A DNA stretch of 64,000 nucleotides, from positions 4,774,001 through 4,838,000 of the forward strand of contig NC_020126.1 of assembly GCF_000331735.1 (NCBI RefSeq), given 5' to 3'. This DNA comes from Myxococcus stipitatus DSM 14675 (GTDB taxonomy: Bacteria > Myxococcota > Myxococcia > Myxococcales > Myxococcaceae). Positions within the stretch are counted from its first letter, which is position 1, and each line of letters starts with the position of its first letter. The position numbers and the translations under genes are program-made. The notes beneath the pieces were generated by a model. It saw only the letters and a program-made list of their open reading frames with translations. It did not search any database and was not told where the DNA came from. Positions 27,292-35,821 of this stretch are shown one piece after another.

Positions 27292-28110
27292 ATGAGTGAT
27301 GACGAGAAGAAGGCAGCGCCCACGCCACCGCAGCAGGGGCCCCAGCGCCTGGCGGACCTGCTGCGCAAGGCGATGACGCAGGCCCGCGAGAAGCCCGCTG
27401 CGGGACTGGCCCAGCTCGAGGCCGACTGGAAGCAGCGGGAGGTGGAGCGGCGACAGGCCGAGGCGGCGGAGAGGGCCCGGCATGAGGCCTCCCAGGTTGC
27501 CGCGTGGCCAGAGCACCTGCGGCAGTGTCATGTGCCGGCGGAGACCGTGGCGGCTCTCTCTGGAGACAAGGTGCTCGATACCCCCGCGATCCGCGCGGCA
27601 CGGTACGTCCTGCAGGAGGGGCTGCGGACGCTGCTGCTCTCCGGTGGCACTGGGGTGGGGAAGACGACGGGGGCATGTCACCTCTTCCGCCTCGCGGTGC
27701 GCGACGAGATGAGCGCGGGGCAGCGGATGCCGAAGTGGGACGCCGATGCGGCGCTCTTCGTCCGCTGGTCGCAGTTGCTCCGCGCCAGCGAGACCGAGGG
27801 CGAGGACGGGCAGCTGCTCCATCGGGTCCACCGGGTGCGTGTCCTGGTGCTGGATGACGTGGGGGGAGTGCAAGGCGAGGAGCTGGGCCCTCGCCACCGG
27901 GAGTTTCTCGAGGCGCTGGTGGACAGGCGGGACACGCCCGGCTTCGTGACGGCGTACACCACCCAGCTCTCCGTGCAGCGGCGAGAGGGTGCGGCCTCGG
28001 ACTTCGCGAACTATGTTGGTGCTCGGGTCGTTTCGCGCATGAGCCGCCAGGGCACATTCCACCTGGCTGATTGTGGCACTCGAGATCTTCGCCGCGGGGG
28101 GATGTCTTGA
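27292..28110 (+). CDS. DnaC/IstB-type AAA+ ATPase
   Basis: 272 residues. After a charged helical N-terminus (about 1-70), Walker A reads G-G-T-G-V-G-K-T-T (118-126) and Walker B V-L-V-L-D-D-V-G (183-190), followed by a V-T-A-Y-T-T sensor-1-like strand. This is the DnaC/IstB helicase-loader class. No IstA transposase, integrase or phage gene lies nearby, so it is not part of a recognisable insertion sequence. A host replication or accessory role is possible. It diverges from the VWA lipoprotein gene; the 262-base gap shows no clear promoter boxes. Confidence 0.75.
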   Translation: MSDDEKKAAPTPPQQGPQRLADLLRKAMTQAREKPAAGLAQLEADWKQREVERRQAEAAERARHEASQVAAWPEHLRQCHVPAETVAALSGDKVLDTPAIRAARYVLQEGLRTLLLSGGTGVGKTTGACHLFRLAVRDEMSAGQRMPKWDADAALFVRWSQLLRASETEGEDGQLLHRVHRVRVLVLDDVGGVQGEELGPRHREFLEALVDRRDTPGFVTAYTTQLSVQRREGAASDFANYVGARVVSRMSRQGTFHLADCGTRDLRRGGMS

Positions 28111-28262
28111 GCCGCGTCCTGAAGTCCAGTTGCGGCTGCCGTGGGGGATGTTGGCGCTGCTGACTCCTCCCCCGGGCGTCGGGCCGGGCGTGGCTGAAGT
28201 TGCCCGTCCGGTCCGGCGCGGATGCTGGTGTGCGGGTGACGTCTGCCGTGCTGGGTCAGGCG

Positions 28263-28502
28263 TCAGATGCAGTTTCGGAAGCAGGGCGTGAACAGTCGCA
28301 GGCACCTGGCTTCACAGGTGGGGTCGTTCTCGCCACAACCCTCCAGACACCGGTCGTACCCATCGAGACAGGCATCGCAGGATGGAGCCAGATCTGCATC
28401 GCTCTCTTCCAGGATGTCGGTGTCATCGTGGGACTCCGCTGCGATGGATGCCCCTGCGCCCAGACACAGCCCGATGAACATCGTCAGTAGTGCGGTCTTC
28501 AT
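28263..28502 (-). CDS. Small exported Cys-rich peptide
   Basis: 79 residues. A signal peptide (hydrophobic segment ending S-I-A-A-E) is followed by an acidic stretch and then a compact cysteine-rich region: S-C-D-A-C, R-C-L-E-G-C, T-C-E-A-R-C, P-C-F-R-N-C. The eight cysteines in four pairs could make four disulfides or bind metal. ATG at 28502 has a G-rich site a few bases upstream. It is convergent with the DnaC-like gene. It is short but its composition and signal make it a credible gene. A DUF692-type enzyme gene lies 3 kb away and such enzymes modify Cys-rich peptides; linkage is speculative. Confidence 0.6.
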   Translation of the reverse strand: MKTALLTMFIGLCLGAGASIAAESHDDTDILEESDADLAPSCDACLDGYDRCLEGCGENDPTCEARCLRLFTPCFRNCI

Positions 28503-28757
28503 GTTTGCCCCCTACGTGGATTCCACTGTGTCTGGGTCTGCCGCTCACGGCGAAGCCCAGACAGGAGTGAAACGCAGTGGGCCGCAGCCCGTGCCTGGAC
28601 TCGTACCGGAGGGCAGGGGCCGGGGCTGCGTCTTGCCCGGACGCGGTTGCGTTGAGTTGGAACGCAGGGACTCAGGCTTCGGGCGGAAGCCCGCAGCTCA
28701 CGGGATTCGGTATGGGGCTTGCTCAGCGCATCTCGCTGGAAGGAGTGGCGCGACGAG

Positions 28758-30446
28758 ATGCTGATTTTCTTGAAGGCCCCGAGCGAGTCGAACGACGTCA
28801 TCACGACGCCTATCACTGACGTCATCTTCCTGGACAAGACCACGCGATACACGTCGAAGTTCAAGAAGCTGGCCGTCGACGCTCGAGAGATTGTTCCGTG
28901 GTACCGCCTGGATGCCGACCCCATGGACTTCGGGAAGCGCCTGCTTCGCGAAGCGGCGACGGACAAAATGTGTGCGGCGCTCATGGCCCGCGCCACCGAA
29001 GTGTGGGGTGTCGACTTCAAGATTCAAGGAGAGGAGTTCGTCACCAAAGAAGTCCAGGCTCACTATGTGAAGCTGCTCAAGGTCTGGCTCAGTCCGCTAT
29101 CCGGGAGCATTGGCATCAGTGACCGCAGGGCACATCGAGCCACCGTGGACGGGCCAGACGGACAGTATGAACAAGTCTGGAAGAAGCTCGCCCTCGACAA
29201 GAAGGCCCTGGGCGACCTGGAGGCGTTGGACTTCTTCAAGGGGATGAATGTCGCTGGCCGGCGAGACCGGAGCCAGATCTACCGCAATGTGACAGAGGCC
29301 GCGCGCGCCCTGGTGGGGGAGGTCACTTCCTGGCCATCACGGTCCATCGAGAAGCTCGCGGTGCTGTCCTTGCTGCGCAGCAAAGCACTGGTGGACTACC
29401 AGCAACAGATGCTCCAGGCCGCGGCACAGGCCTTGAGTGACAGTTCGCGCACCCCTGCGCCCAGGTTCAAGCAGTGGGAGTATCTGCCGTACTACCTGAG
29501 GGGCAAGCCGTTGGAGCGGACTGACGAAGATACCGCAAGGCCTCTCGTCCTGGGGGCGCTCTACGATGCCTTGGGCGAGGCAATGACCAAGGAAGGGAGT
29601 GACGAGCGCAAGCTCATCGATGACTTCAAGTTGTTCAATAAGGGGGACGAGTATCGCCGCTGGCGACTGCTCCCTCCGGTGGTGAGGAATCAGGTCCTCA
29701 TCAGTGATCTGCCGCGCATCATGTTCGATGGGAAGCTCGAGTCCGAGCACTGGCGGATCCAGTTCAAGGAGTCGGCACTGAAGACGCTGTCCGACAAGAG
29801 TGTGGGAATCGGTGGCTGGGATGTGAAGATGAAACAACACCCCGCGGCGGTGCCCCATGAGCCTGGACATGGGCCCAGGGACCTCTTTCCGTTCGCGTCT
29901 GGCTGGTCTCGCAACGAGTTGTGTCCCAACGTGATTTCATCCAGGTTGATGCTTGCGCCGCTGTATGCGGGGACTTCGGGTCACAACCAAGGGCGCATCC
30001 TGGCCTGGCTCGAGCTCGCGAAGCGCGAGAAGTCGCTTGATGCGATTCCCCTGGGGCTTGTCATCTCCGCAGGGTACTCGGTGCTCTGGCGCTTGTATTA
30101 CGACAAGCGGGTGAGTGGCTTTCACACCATGTTCGAGACCTTCCAGGGGACCTACGTCGACACGACGGTGCGAGACCTGCGCGGTCTTCCTCGTCCCGCT
30201 GAAGACCCCGTGTGGAGTGCGGTCCTCGACGCCTCGCCCGAGGGGCAGACGAATGTGTCTACCTTCTGGTCGACGTGCATCAAGCTCTTCGGGAAGACGG
30301 GGCAGCCCGTCCTCCATGCATTCAAGTCCGAGCTCGCCAAGTCTCGAGAGGCCGCACTGGTTGACTTCCCAGGCACGGTCATTCCGAGGTGGAGCACGAC
30401 GGATGACGTCGACGCCACCGCGCCAGAGGTGAATACGTGGGCCTGA
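28758..30446 (+). CDS. Unrecognised 562-residue protein, possibly acquired
   Basis: 562 residues from ATG at 28758 (AAGGAG 12 bases upstream; a TTG at 28719 is an alternative). No signal peptide or membrane helices and no domain I recognise. The C-terminal third has an aromatic, Gly-containing segment (A-G-T-S-G-H-N-Q-G and L-W-R-L-Y-Y-D-K) that may be a conserved core. Codons ending in A or T are much commoner than in neighbours, for example AAA, GAA, TGT, ATT and CAA within 28950-29060, suggesting transfer or low expression. A PTP-like phosphatase gene follows after 66 bases on the same strand. Confidence 0.5.
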   Translation: MLIFLKAPSESNDVITTPITDVIFLDKTTRYTSKFKKLAVDAREIVPWYRLDADPMDFGKRLLREAATDKMCAALMARATEVWGVDFKIQGEEFVTKEVQAHYVKLLKVWLSPLSGSIGISDRRAHRATVDGPDGQYEQVWKKLALDKKALGDLEALDFFKGMNVAGRRDRSQIYRNVTEAARALVGEVTSWPSRSIEKLAVLSLLRSKALVDYQQQMLQAAAQALSDSSRTPAPRFKQWEYLPYYLRGKPLERTDEDTARPLVLGALYDALGEAMTKEGSDERKLIDDFKLFNKGDEYRRWRLLPPVVRNQVLISDLPRIMFDGKLESEHWRIQFKESALKTLSDKSVGIGGWDVKMKQHPAAVPHEPGHGPRDLFPFASGWSRNELCPNVISSRLMLAPLYAGTSGHNQGRILAWLELAKREKSLDAIPLGLVISAGYSVLWRLYYDKRVSGFHTMFETFQGTYVDTTVRDLRGLPRPAEDPVWSAVLDASPEGQTNVSTFWSTCIKLFGKTGQPVLHAFKSELAKSREAALVDFPGTVIPRWSTTDDVDATAPEVNTWA

Positions 30447-30512
30447 GCATGAAGGCGTGGACTGTTCGGACGTAGGCGGAAGGGAAGCGGTGGAGCGATA
30501 GTCGAGGCACCC

Positions 30513-31415
30513 ATGCTCATCCCTCCACTCGCCGCAGATGCGTCCTCCGCCCCGCTCGTACTCGACGACGACGGCGCGGAGGCTCGCCAGTTCCGGTCGA
30601 CGACGCAGCCTCCGGACATGGGGGGCCTCGAGATGCGAGGGCTAGAGGTGCTGCGTTGCTCGGGGAGCGCGCAGCTCTCGGTCTCGGGATATCAAGACGT
30701 CGTGCGGCGGATCGCGGAGGTGCCTCGGGAGCTGCTCCATGTCGTGGACCTCCGTCAGGAGTCCCATGGCTTCCTGAACGGAGCGGCGGTGAGTTGGTAT
30801 GCCGAATCCAACTGGGGCGCCGCGGGGCTGTCCGACGCGGAGGCGCAGTCGCTCGAGCATCAGCGTCTGCTCCTGCTCTCGCGGTCACCTCGCGTGAGGG
30901 TGAATGACGTGGCGGGCGTGAAGGGACGCGCGCCTCCGTCCTCTCGTGATTGGGAGTGTCATTCGGTGATGGACGAAGCGCGGGCCTTCGACCTTCTCCC
31001 GGGTCGCTACGCCCGGTTCCCCGTCACCGACCACACCCGCCCTCGGGACACCACCGTGGACAGCTTCATCCAATGGGTGCGCGGGCTGGACGAGCGAGCC
31101 CATCTCCACCTGCATTGCCGAGGAGGCAAGGGGCGGACCGCCACGTTCATGTGTCTGCTCGACATGCTCCACAACGCCCGGCACGTCTCGCTGGACGCCT
31201 TGCTGGACCGCCAGGCACGTCTGGGGGGCTATGACGTGCGCAAGGCGGCCGACCCCGCCAGTCCCAAGGCACCGTTCATCGCCGAGCGGCGGGCCTTCCT
31301 GGCTCGATTCCACGAGTACGCCCGAGAGAATCCCAAGGGCGGGCCACTGGGGTGGGGGGAGTGGCTTGCTCGGCGGCTCACCAACTCCGAGCCAAATCCG
31401 GGAGCGGTGGATTAG
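30513..31415 (+). CDS. PTP-like (phytase-type) cysteine phosphatase
   Basis: 300 residues. The P-loop is H-C-R-G-G-K-G-R-T (H201, C202, R208), the HCx5R signature of cysteine phosphatases. The general acid is in V-T-D-H-T-R-P (D173). The segment D-L-R-Q-E-S-H-G-F near residue 79 is a hallmark of bacterial PTP-like phytases (PhyA of Selenomonas type), so inositol phosphates are likely substrates; phosphoprotein activity cannot be excluded. Unlike secreted phytases, it has no signal peptide, so a cytosolic role or delivery by another system is implied. GAGG lies 5 bases before ATG at 30513. The DUF692-type gene follows after 10 bases. Confidence 0.75.
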   Translation: MLIPPLAADASSAPLVLDDDGAEARQFRSTTQPPDMGGLEMRGLEVLRCSGSAQLSVSGYQDVVRRIAEVPRELLHVVDLRQESHGFLNGAAVSWYAESNWGAAGLSDAEAQSLEHQRLLLLSRSPRVRVNDVAGVKGRAPPSSRDWECHSVMDEARAFDLLPGRYARFPVTDHTRPRDTTVDSFIQWVRGLDERAHLHLHCRGGKGRTATFMCLLDMLHNARHVSLDALLDRQARLGGYDVRKAADPASPKAPFIAERRAFLARFHEYARENPKGGPLGWGEWLARRLTNSEPNPGAVD

Positions 31416-31425
31416 GTTCCGCCGC

Positions 31426-33123
31426 ATGACGCAGGCTGTTTCGGATGCATGGACGTTGCCCTGGCGCGGCCTGGGGCTGAGCAGCAACCTGAGCACCTCG
31501 GATGTGCCTCAGCCCTACCGGCTGCTGGACTCCGCTCCGGGCCTCTTCGACTTCGTCGAGTACAGCGCGCCGCTCTCCCTCGATGAGGCGCGCACCCAGG
31601 CGAGCCTGTTCTCCGAGATGTGGAGCCGGCGCGCCGAGGTCCCCGTGCTCTTCCACCCCGTGCACCTCAACCTGTGGGGGCCGGAGCTGGAGCCTGTCTC
31701 GGCGCTCCAGGCGCTGGATGCCCATGCCCGCACCGTGGGCAGCCCGTGGGTGGGCAACGACGTGGGGTGGTGGCACTCGCGAGGCCAGCCCTTCCCGGGC
31801 TACCTCTACCTCACACCTCCGTTCAGCGAGGCGGGTCTGGCCGACTGCGTGGCGCATGCGCTCCATGTCCAGTCGCAGCTCTCCATGCCCCTCGTGCTGG
31901 AGAATCCCGCGGTCATGGCACGGCGGGGCCAGTGGCACGTCCTCGACTTCATGGCGAAGCTGCATGCCCGCACGGGACTGCCGCTGCTGTTGGACCTGGG
32001 GCACCTCTTCAGCCACCAGCTCTCCTCGGGGCTGCCCTTGGACGCGGGACTCGATGGCTTCCCGCTCGAGCAGGTGGTCGAGATCCACATCGCCGGCGGC
32101 GTCGTGTCGCGGCGAGGCGCGCGCGCGTTCTACGTGGATGACCACTCGCAGCCCGTGCGCGAGGAGCTGTTCCAGCTCCTGGAATCCGTCTTGCCGCGGT
32201 GTGCCTCGCTCCGGGCCGTCACCTTCGAGGGCGATGGCCACCCGGCCGAGGTGGCCCAGCTCTCCCTGAAGAGGCTGCGCCGGCTCGTCCCCCAGGGCGC
32301 CCGTCCTCCGCTTCAGCTGCGCCCCCCGGAGTCCCTCGCCGTGCCTCCGCTCACCGGGGAGAGTCGCCCCTGGGAGCTCTTCGAGGCGGGCCACGCGGTC
32401 GTGCCCGCGGAGAAGGTCGAGGACCCCGAGGGGACCCTGGCGGACCAGGACTTCCGCCTGGCCGTGGTGGCCGAGACGCTGGATAAGGACTGGCCGCTAT
32501 CACGGCTGCTGCTCGCCGGGACCCGGGCGCAGCTGGCCGCCTTCACGGCCTCGCGAGAGTACCGGAACCTCTTCGAGGGGGGAGGGCGCTCGCTGACGCA
32601 GGTCTTCTCGGCCTGGGCGATGCGCCGGTTGCGGGAGCAACCCGATGACGGTGCCTCCGCCGCCCTGAGCCTGGAGATGCTTGTCCCCACCGCCTTCATG
32701 AAGGCCGCGCCCCCTCCGGCACCAGGGCAGGTGGGGCTGACGGAGGAGGCCCGTCCCGCCAGCTTCCCCGTGAATCTCTCCGAGCTGGTCTTCGCGGCGC
32801 GCACTGTACGCAGGCATCTCACCGCCCGTGCGTGGGCTTGCGGGGAGCTGGACCTGTCGGGACTGGAGGCGTTGGCCCAGGTGGCACGGCGCCCCGGTGC
32901 GGAGCCCTGGAGCTTCGCCGTCCGACGGAAGGCCCCCGGCCATGAGGTGCTGAACGTCTCGAGGGGGCTGGCGGAGCTGCTCCGGGAGCTGGGCTCACGG
33001 CCTCGGGCGGTGGAATCCGTGCCCCCGGAGGTGCTCGCCGAGGGCCTCTGGCACCGGCTGATCCGCCTGGGTGATACATCTGGAGTAGAGCGCCCCCTTG
33101 CACAGGCTCGTCCGGTAAGGTAG
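31426..33123 (+). CDS. DUF692/MNIO-type iron enzyme with C-terminal extension
   Basis: 565 residues. The N-terminal 280 match the TIM-barrel DUF692 (MNIO, MbnB-like) pattern, with candidate metal ligands F-H-P-V-H (77-80), L-E-N-P (E159), L-L-D-L-G-H (D190, H193), E-I-H-I-A-G (H221), V-D-D-H-S (D239, H240) and F-E-G-D (E268). MNIO enzymes are multinuclear iron oxidases that modify cysteine or other residues in precursor peptides, usually with a separate partner protein. Here about 285 further residues follow, perhaps a fused partner or a new domain. It starts 10 bases after the phosphatase gene and ends 11 bases before udk. Confidence 0.7.
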   Translation: MTQAVSDAWTLPWRGLGLSSNLSTSDVPQPYRLLDSAPGLFDFVEYSAPLSLDEARTQASLFSEMWSRRAEVPVLFHPVHLNLWGPELEPVSALQALDAHARTVGSPWVGNDVGWWHSRGQPFPGYLYLTPPFSEAGLADCVAHALHVQSQLSMPLVLENPAVMARRGQWHVLDFMAKLHARTGLPLLLDLGHLFSHQLSSGLPLDAGLDGFPLEQVVEIHIAGGVVSRRGARAFYVDDHSQPVREELFQLLESVLPRCASLRAVTFEGDGHPAEVAQLSLKRLRRLVPQGARPPLQLRPPESLAVPPLTGESRPWELFEAGHAVVPAEKVEDPEGTLADQDFRLAVVAETLDKDWPLSRLLLAGTRAQLAAFTASREYRNLFEGGGRSLTQVFSAWAMRRLREQPDDGASAALSLEMLVPTAFMKAAPPPAPGQVGLTEEARPASFPVNLSELVFAARTVRRHLTARAWACGELDLSGLEALAQVARRPGAEPWSFAVRRKAPGHEVLNVSRGLAELLRELGSRPRAVESVPPEVLAEGLWHRLIRLGDTSGVERPLAQARPVR

Positions 33124-33134
33124 GTCGCGCCGCA

Positions 33135-33773
33135 ATGACGTCGTCACCCCTCGTTATCGGAATCGCGGGTGGCACCGCGTCCGGCAAGACCACCGTCGCC
33201 CGAAAGGTCCGTGAGGCGCTTGCCGATTGCCGCGTGGCCTTCATTGATCAGGACTCGTACTACCGGGACCTGAAGGACCTCCCCATCGCCGACCGCCGGG
33301 AGGTCAACTTCGACCATCCCGATGCGTTCGACATTGAGTTGCTGGTGCGACACCTGCGGGAGTTGAAGGCGGGGCGTCCCATCCAGAAGCCGGTCTACGA
33401 CTTCGTCACCTCGTCGCGTCAGCCCCGCACCATGGGCGTGGACCCGGGGGACATCATCCTCATCGAGGGCATCCTCGTCCTTCACATGAAGGAAGTGCGC
33501 GATGAGATGGACGTGAAGATCTACGTCGACGCGGACGACGACCTGCGGATCCTCCGGCGCCTCACCCGTGACATCAAGGACCGGGGCCGCGACTTCGACC
33601 ACGTCGTCAGCCAGTACCTGCGCCACGTGCGCCCCATGCACATGGGCTTCGTGGAGCCGTCCAAGCACTTCGCGGACATCATCATTCCGCACGGCGGCAA
33701 CAACGAGATCGCCATCAGCATGCTGGTGGGCGCGCTGCGGGGGAAGCTCTCCGCGCCGCAGCCTCGCGAGTAG
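33135..33773 (+). CDS. udk: Uridine kinase
   Basis: 212 residues, the usual length. It phosphorylates uridine and cytidine in pyrimidine salvage. Walker A is G-G-T-A-S-G-K-T-T near the N-terminus; I-D-Q-D-S-Y-Y and F-D-H-P-D-A-F-D, both hallmarks of uridine kinase, follow, and the I-L-I-E-G-I-L-V strand is present. It lies 11 bases after the DUF692-type gene, so it may be co-transcribed, though its function is general. Confidence 0.92.
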   Translation: MTSSPLVIGIAGGTASGKTTVARKVREALADCRVAFIDQDSYYRDLKDLPIADRREVNFDHPDAFDIELLVRHLRELKAGRPIQKPVYDFVTSSRQPRTMGVDPGDIILIEGILVLHMKEVRDEMDVKIYVDADDDLRILRRLTRDIKDRGRDFDHVVSQYLRHVRPMHMGFVEPSKHFADIIIPHGGNNEIAISMLVGALRGKLSAPQPRE

Positions 33774-33780
33774 CGCTCGC

Positions 33781-34815
33781 TCAGCCCACGCGCCGCAGGA
33801 AGTCTCCCAGCGGCGCACGCAGTCGCTCCGGCTCGGACAGGAGCGCCCCGTGGTCGCCCGGACCCGGAAGCTCCACCATCCGAGCGCTCACGCCCGCGGC
33901 GCTGAGCAGGTGGTACGTGTCCCGCACCCGGTTCACCGGCGCCAGCACGTCCGAGTTCCCCGCCACCAGCAGCACCCGCGCGCGAATCTGCGCGAAGCAG
34001 TCCGCCACGTCGCAGCCCGCGTAGGCCGAGCAGAGCGTCGCCCACGAGGAGGCATCGAAGGTCTCCGAGAAGGACTCGGCCTCTGCCTCGAGCGCGGTGC
34101 GCACCGCCTCCGCGTCCGCGTGGCGCCGTGACAGGTACTCGCGCCCGAACAAGAGCTTCTGGAAGTCCAGCCGCAGCCGCCGCATCGTCTTGCGAGGCAT
34201 GGCGTCCGGCTCGTAGAGGCCCTCGCGAAAGTCCGGGTCGGCGCGCAGCAGCTGCCACGCCAGCCCCAGCTTCTCGCGCACGCCCTCCGGGAGCGCCCGC
34301 GCCGCGCCGATGGCCACCACCGCGTCCGACAAGTCGGGGAAGAGGGCCGCGAGCCGCAGCGCCACCTGCGCGCCCAGCCCCACGCCCACCAGCGCTCGCA
34401 CGTGGTTCAGCCCTCGGGCCCTCAAGAGCGCCGACACGCCTCTCGCCATGTCGAGCACCGTGAGCGGAGGCAGGCTCAGGCCCAGCCGCTCGCCCGTGGC
34501 CAGGTCCACCGTCGCCGGTGACGTGCTGCCGAACGGGCTGCCCAGCAAGCCGGGGACGATGACCGGCATGGTGTCGGGATCCAACGGCAACCCCGGCCCC
34601 ACCAGCTCACGGGCCCAGCCGGACGGCTGATACGCGGAGTCCTCCACGGGACCTACTGCCCGGTGCGAATGCGACAGGTCGTGCAGCAACACCACTGCTT
34701 TGCCGTCGCACGGTTCTCCGTAGGCCGCCCAGGCCACCTGGGGGTTGCGCAGGAGCTCGCCCTCCTCCAGAGGGAGGAGCGAGGTGAACAGGTGGGTGCC
34801 GGTGGCCTGGATCAC
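33781..34815 (-). CDS. MetX-like alpha/beta hydrolase lacking the nucleophile
   Basis: 344 residues. The overall order follows homoserine/serine O-acetyltransferases (MetX family): a V-V-L-L-H-D strand, G-S-P-F-G-S-T-S-P, the T-G-E-R-L-G-L segment, then V-G-V-G-L-G-A. In the family this elbow is GxSxG; here the middle residue (about 146) is Gly, so the catalytic serine is absent. Asp in G-N-S-D-V-L and His in G-D-H-G-A-L remain. A binding or altered catalytic role is likely. The gene converges with udk (7-base gap) and diverges from the membrane protein gene at 34868. Confidence 0.65.
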   Translation of the reverse strand: MIQATGTHLFTSLLPLEEGELLRNPQVAWAAYGEPCDGKAVVLLHDLSHSHRAVGPVEDSAYQPSGWARELVGPGLPLDPDTMPVIVPGLLGSPFGSTSPATVDLATGERLGLSLPPLTVLDMARGVSALLRARGLNHVRALVGVGLGAQVALRLAALFPDLSDAVVAIGAARALPEGVREKLGLAWQLLRADPDFREGLYEPDAMPRKTMRRLRLDFQKLLFGREYLSRRHADAEAVRTALEAEAESFSETFDASSWATLCSAYAGCDVADCFAQIRARVLLVAGNSDVLAPVNRVRDTYHLLSAAGVSARMVELPGPGDHGALLSEPERLRAPLGDFLRRVG

Positions 34816-34867
34816 GTTGGGGAATTTTCATATCACTGCCTGCTCCACCGCACAGGGAGACTGCCGC

Positions 34868-35782
34868 TTGAAGCGCTATTTCGGAGTCATTGTCCTCGTC
34901 GCTGGTGTGCTGCTGGGCGCCATCATGAGCTACCGCAGCGCCAGTGCCCGCACCAAGGAGGCGCAGCGCGAGGCGGACGTCCAACGCATCCACGCCGACT
35001 ATCTCGAGCGCGTGGGTTGGATGCGCGCCAATCCGGACGCGAACACGTACCGCGAGGAACTCAAGCCCTTCTTCAAGAACTACTTCGAGCAGGTGGACGA
35101 CCACCTGAAGGCGTTCAACGGCAACAAGAACTTCGACAACTATCTCCAGGAGCTGGAGAAGCGCGCGGAGACCGGCAAGGACGAGCGCGCCGGGGACCGC
35201 AAGGCGTTCTACGACTACGCGCGGAAGATCTTCGACAGCCTGCGCGAGGGCCGCTACAGCCCGATGTGGACGTCGACGGACAAGGGCATGCGCCTGGATA
35301 TCGTGTCCTCGGACGTCATCATGGTGATGGGCAAGCCGCAGGTCCGGTTGCAGCTGGTGGTGTGGGGCGCCCAGCGGCAGCTCAAGGACGAGGGCAAGGT
35401 CCGCAAGATGGTGACCAGCGCGACGTTCGACACGGTGTGGCGGCTGCTCGACGCGAAGGGGAAGCTGCTGGGGGAGATGCGCGGGAGTGACCCGTCGATG
35501 AGGATCGACCACCCGGAGCGCTTCATCGCCGAGTTCCCGCCGCAGATGGTGCTGGGCCACTACGACCTGGACCTGATGCCGAACGAAGTGGCGCGGATGG
35601 AGATGACGACCACCGTGTCGTCGCGTGCGGCCTCGGGCGGTGACGTCATGGCCACCTACGCGTGGAAGCTGGACATCCCCTCCGAGTGGAAGCTGGGGGC
35701 GGGTGAGACGTGGGAGGGCGCGACCCAGGAGGAGCGGCCCGAGGAGGAGATCGACCCGTCGAAGAAGGCCGCCGCGAACTGA
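34868..35782 (+). CDS. Membrane-anchored protein of unknown function
   Basis: 304 residues from a TTG at 34868, chosen because AGGGAGA lies exactly 7 bases upstream and no ATG fits. The N-terminus K-R-Y-F-G-V-I-V-L-V-A-G-V-L-L is a single membrane anchor; the rest is soluble and probably periplasmic. No family recognised. Both this gene and the next (convergent) end at a shared perfect stem-loop. Confidence 0.6.
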   Translation: MKRYFGVIVLVAGVLLGAIMSYRSASARTKEAQREADVQRIHADYLERVGWMRANPDANTYREELKPFFKNYFEQVDDHLKAFNGNKNFDNYLQELEKRAETGKDERAGDRKAFYDYARKIFDSLREGRYSPMWTSTDKGMRLDIVSSDVIMVMGKPQVRLQLVVWGAQRQLKDEGKVRKMVTSATFDTVWRLLDAKGKLLGEMRGSDPSMRIDHPERFIAEFPPQMVLGHYDLDLMPNEVARMEMTTTVSSRAASGGDVMATYAWKLDIPSEWKLGAGETWEGATQEERPEEEIDPSKKAAAN

Positions 35783-35792
35783 GTCGTGCGAC

Positions 35793-35821
35793 GTGAGGAG
35801 AGCCCGAAGCGCTCTCCTCAC
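35793..35821. terminator. Bidirectional terminator-like stem-loop
   Basis: GTGAGGAGAGC (35793-35803) pairs perfectly with GCTCTCCTCAC (35811-35821) around a 7-base loop. It lies between two convergent genes and covers the last 4 bases of the leftward one, so it can serve both transcripts. Confidence 0.7.

Noticed and set aside
27292-28110. Insertion sequence of the IS21 type
   Set aside because: Only an IstB-like ATPase is present; no IstA, terminal inverted repeats or target duplication were seen.
33781-34815. Naming the gene metX
   Set aside because: The catalytic serine is missing, so acetyltransferase activity cannot be assumed.
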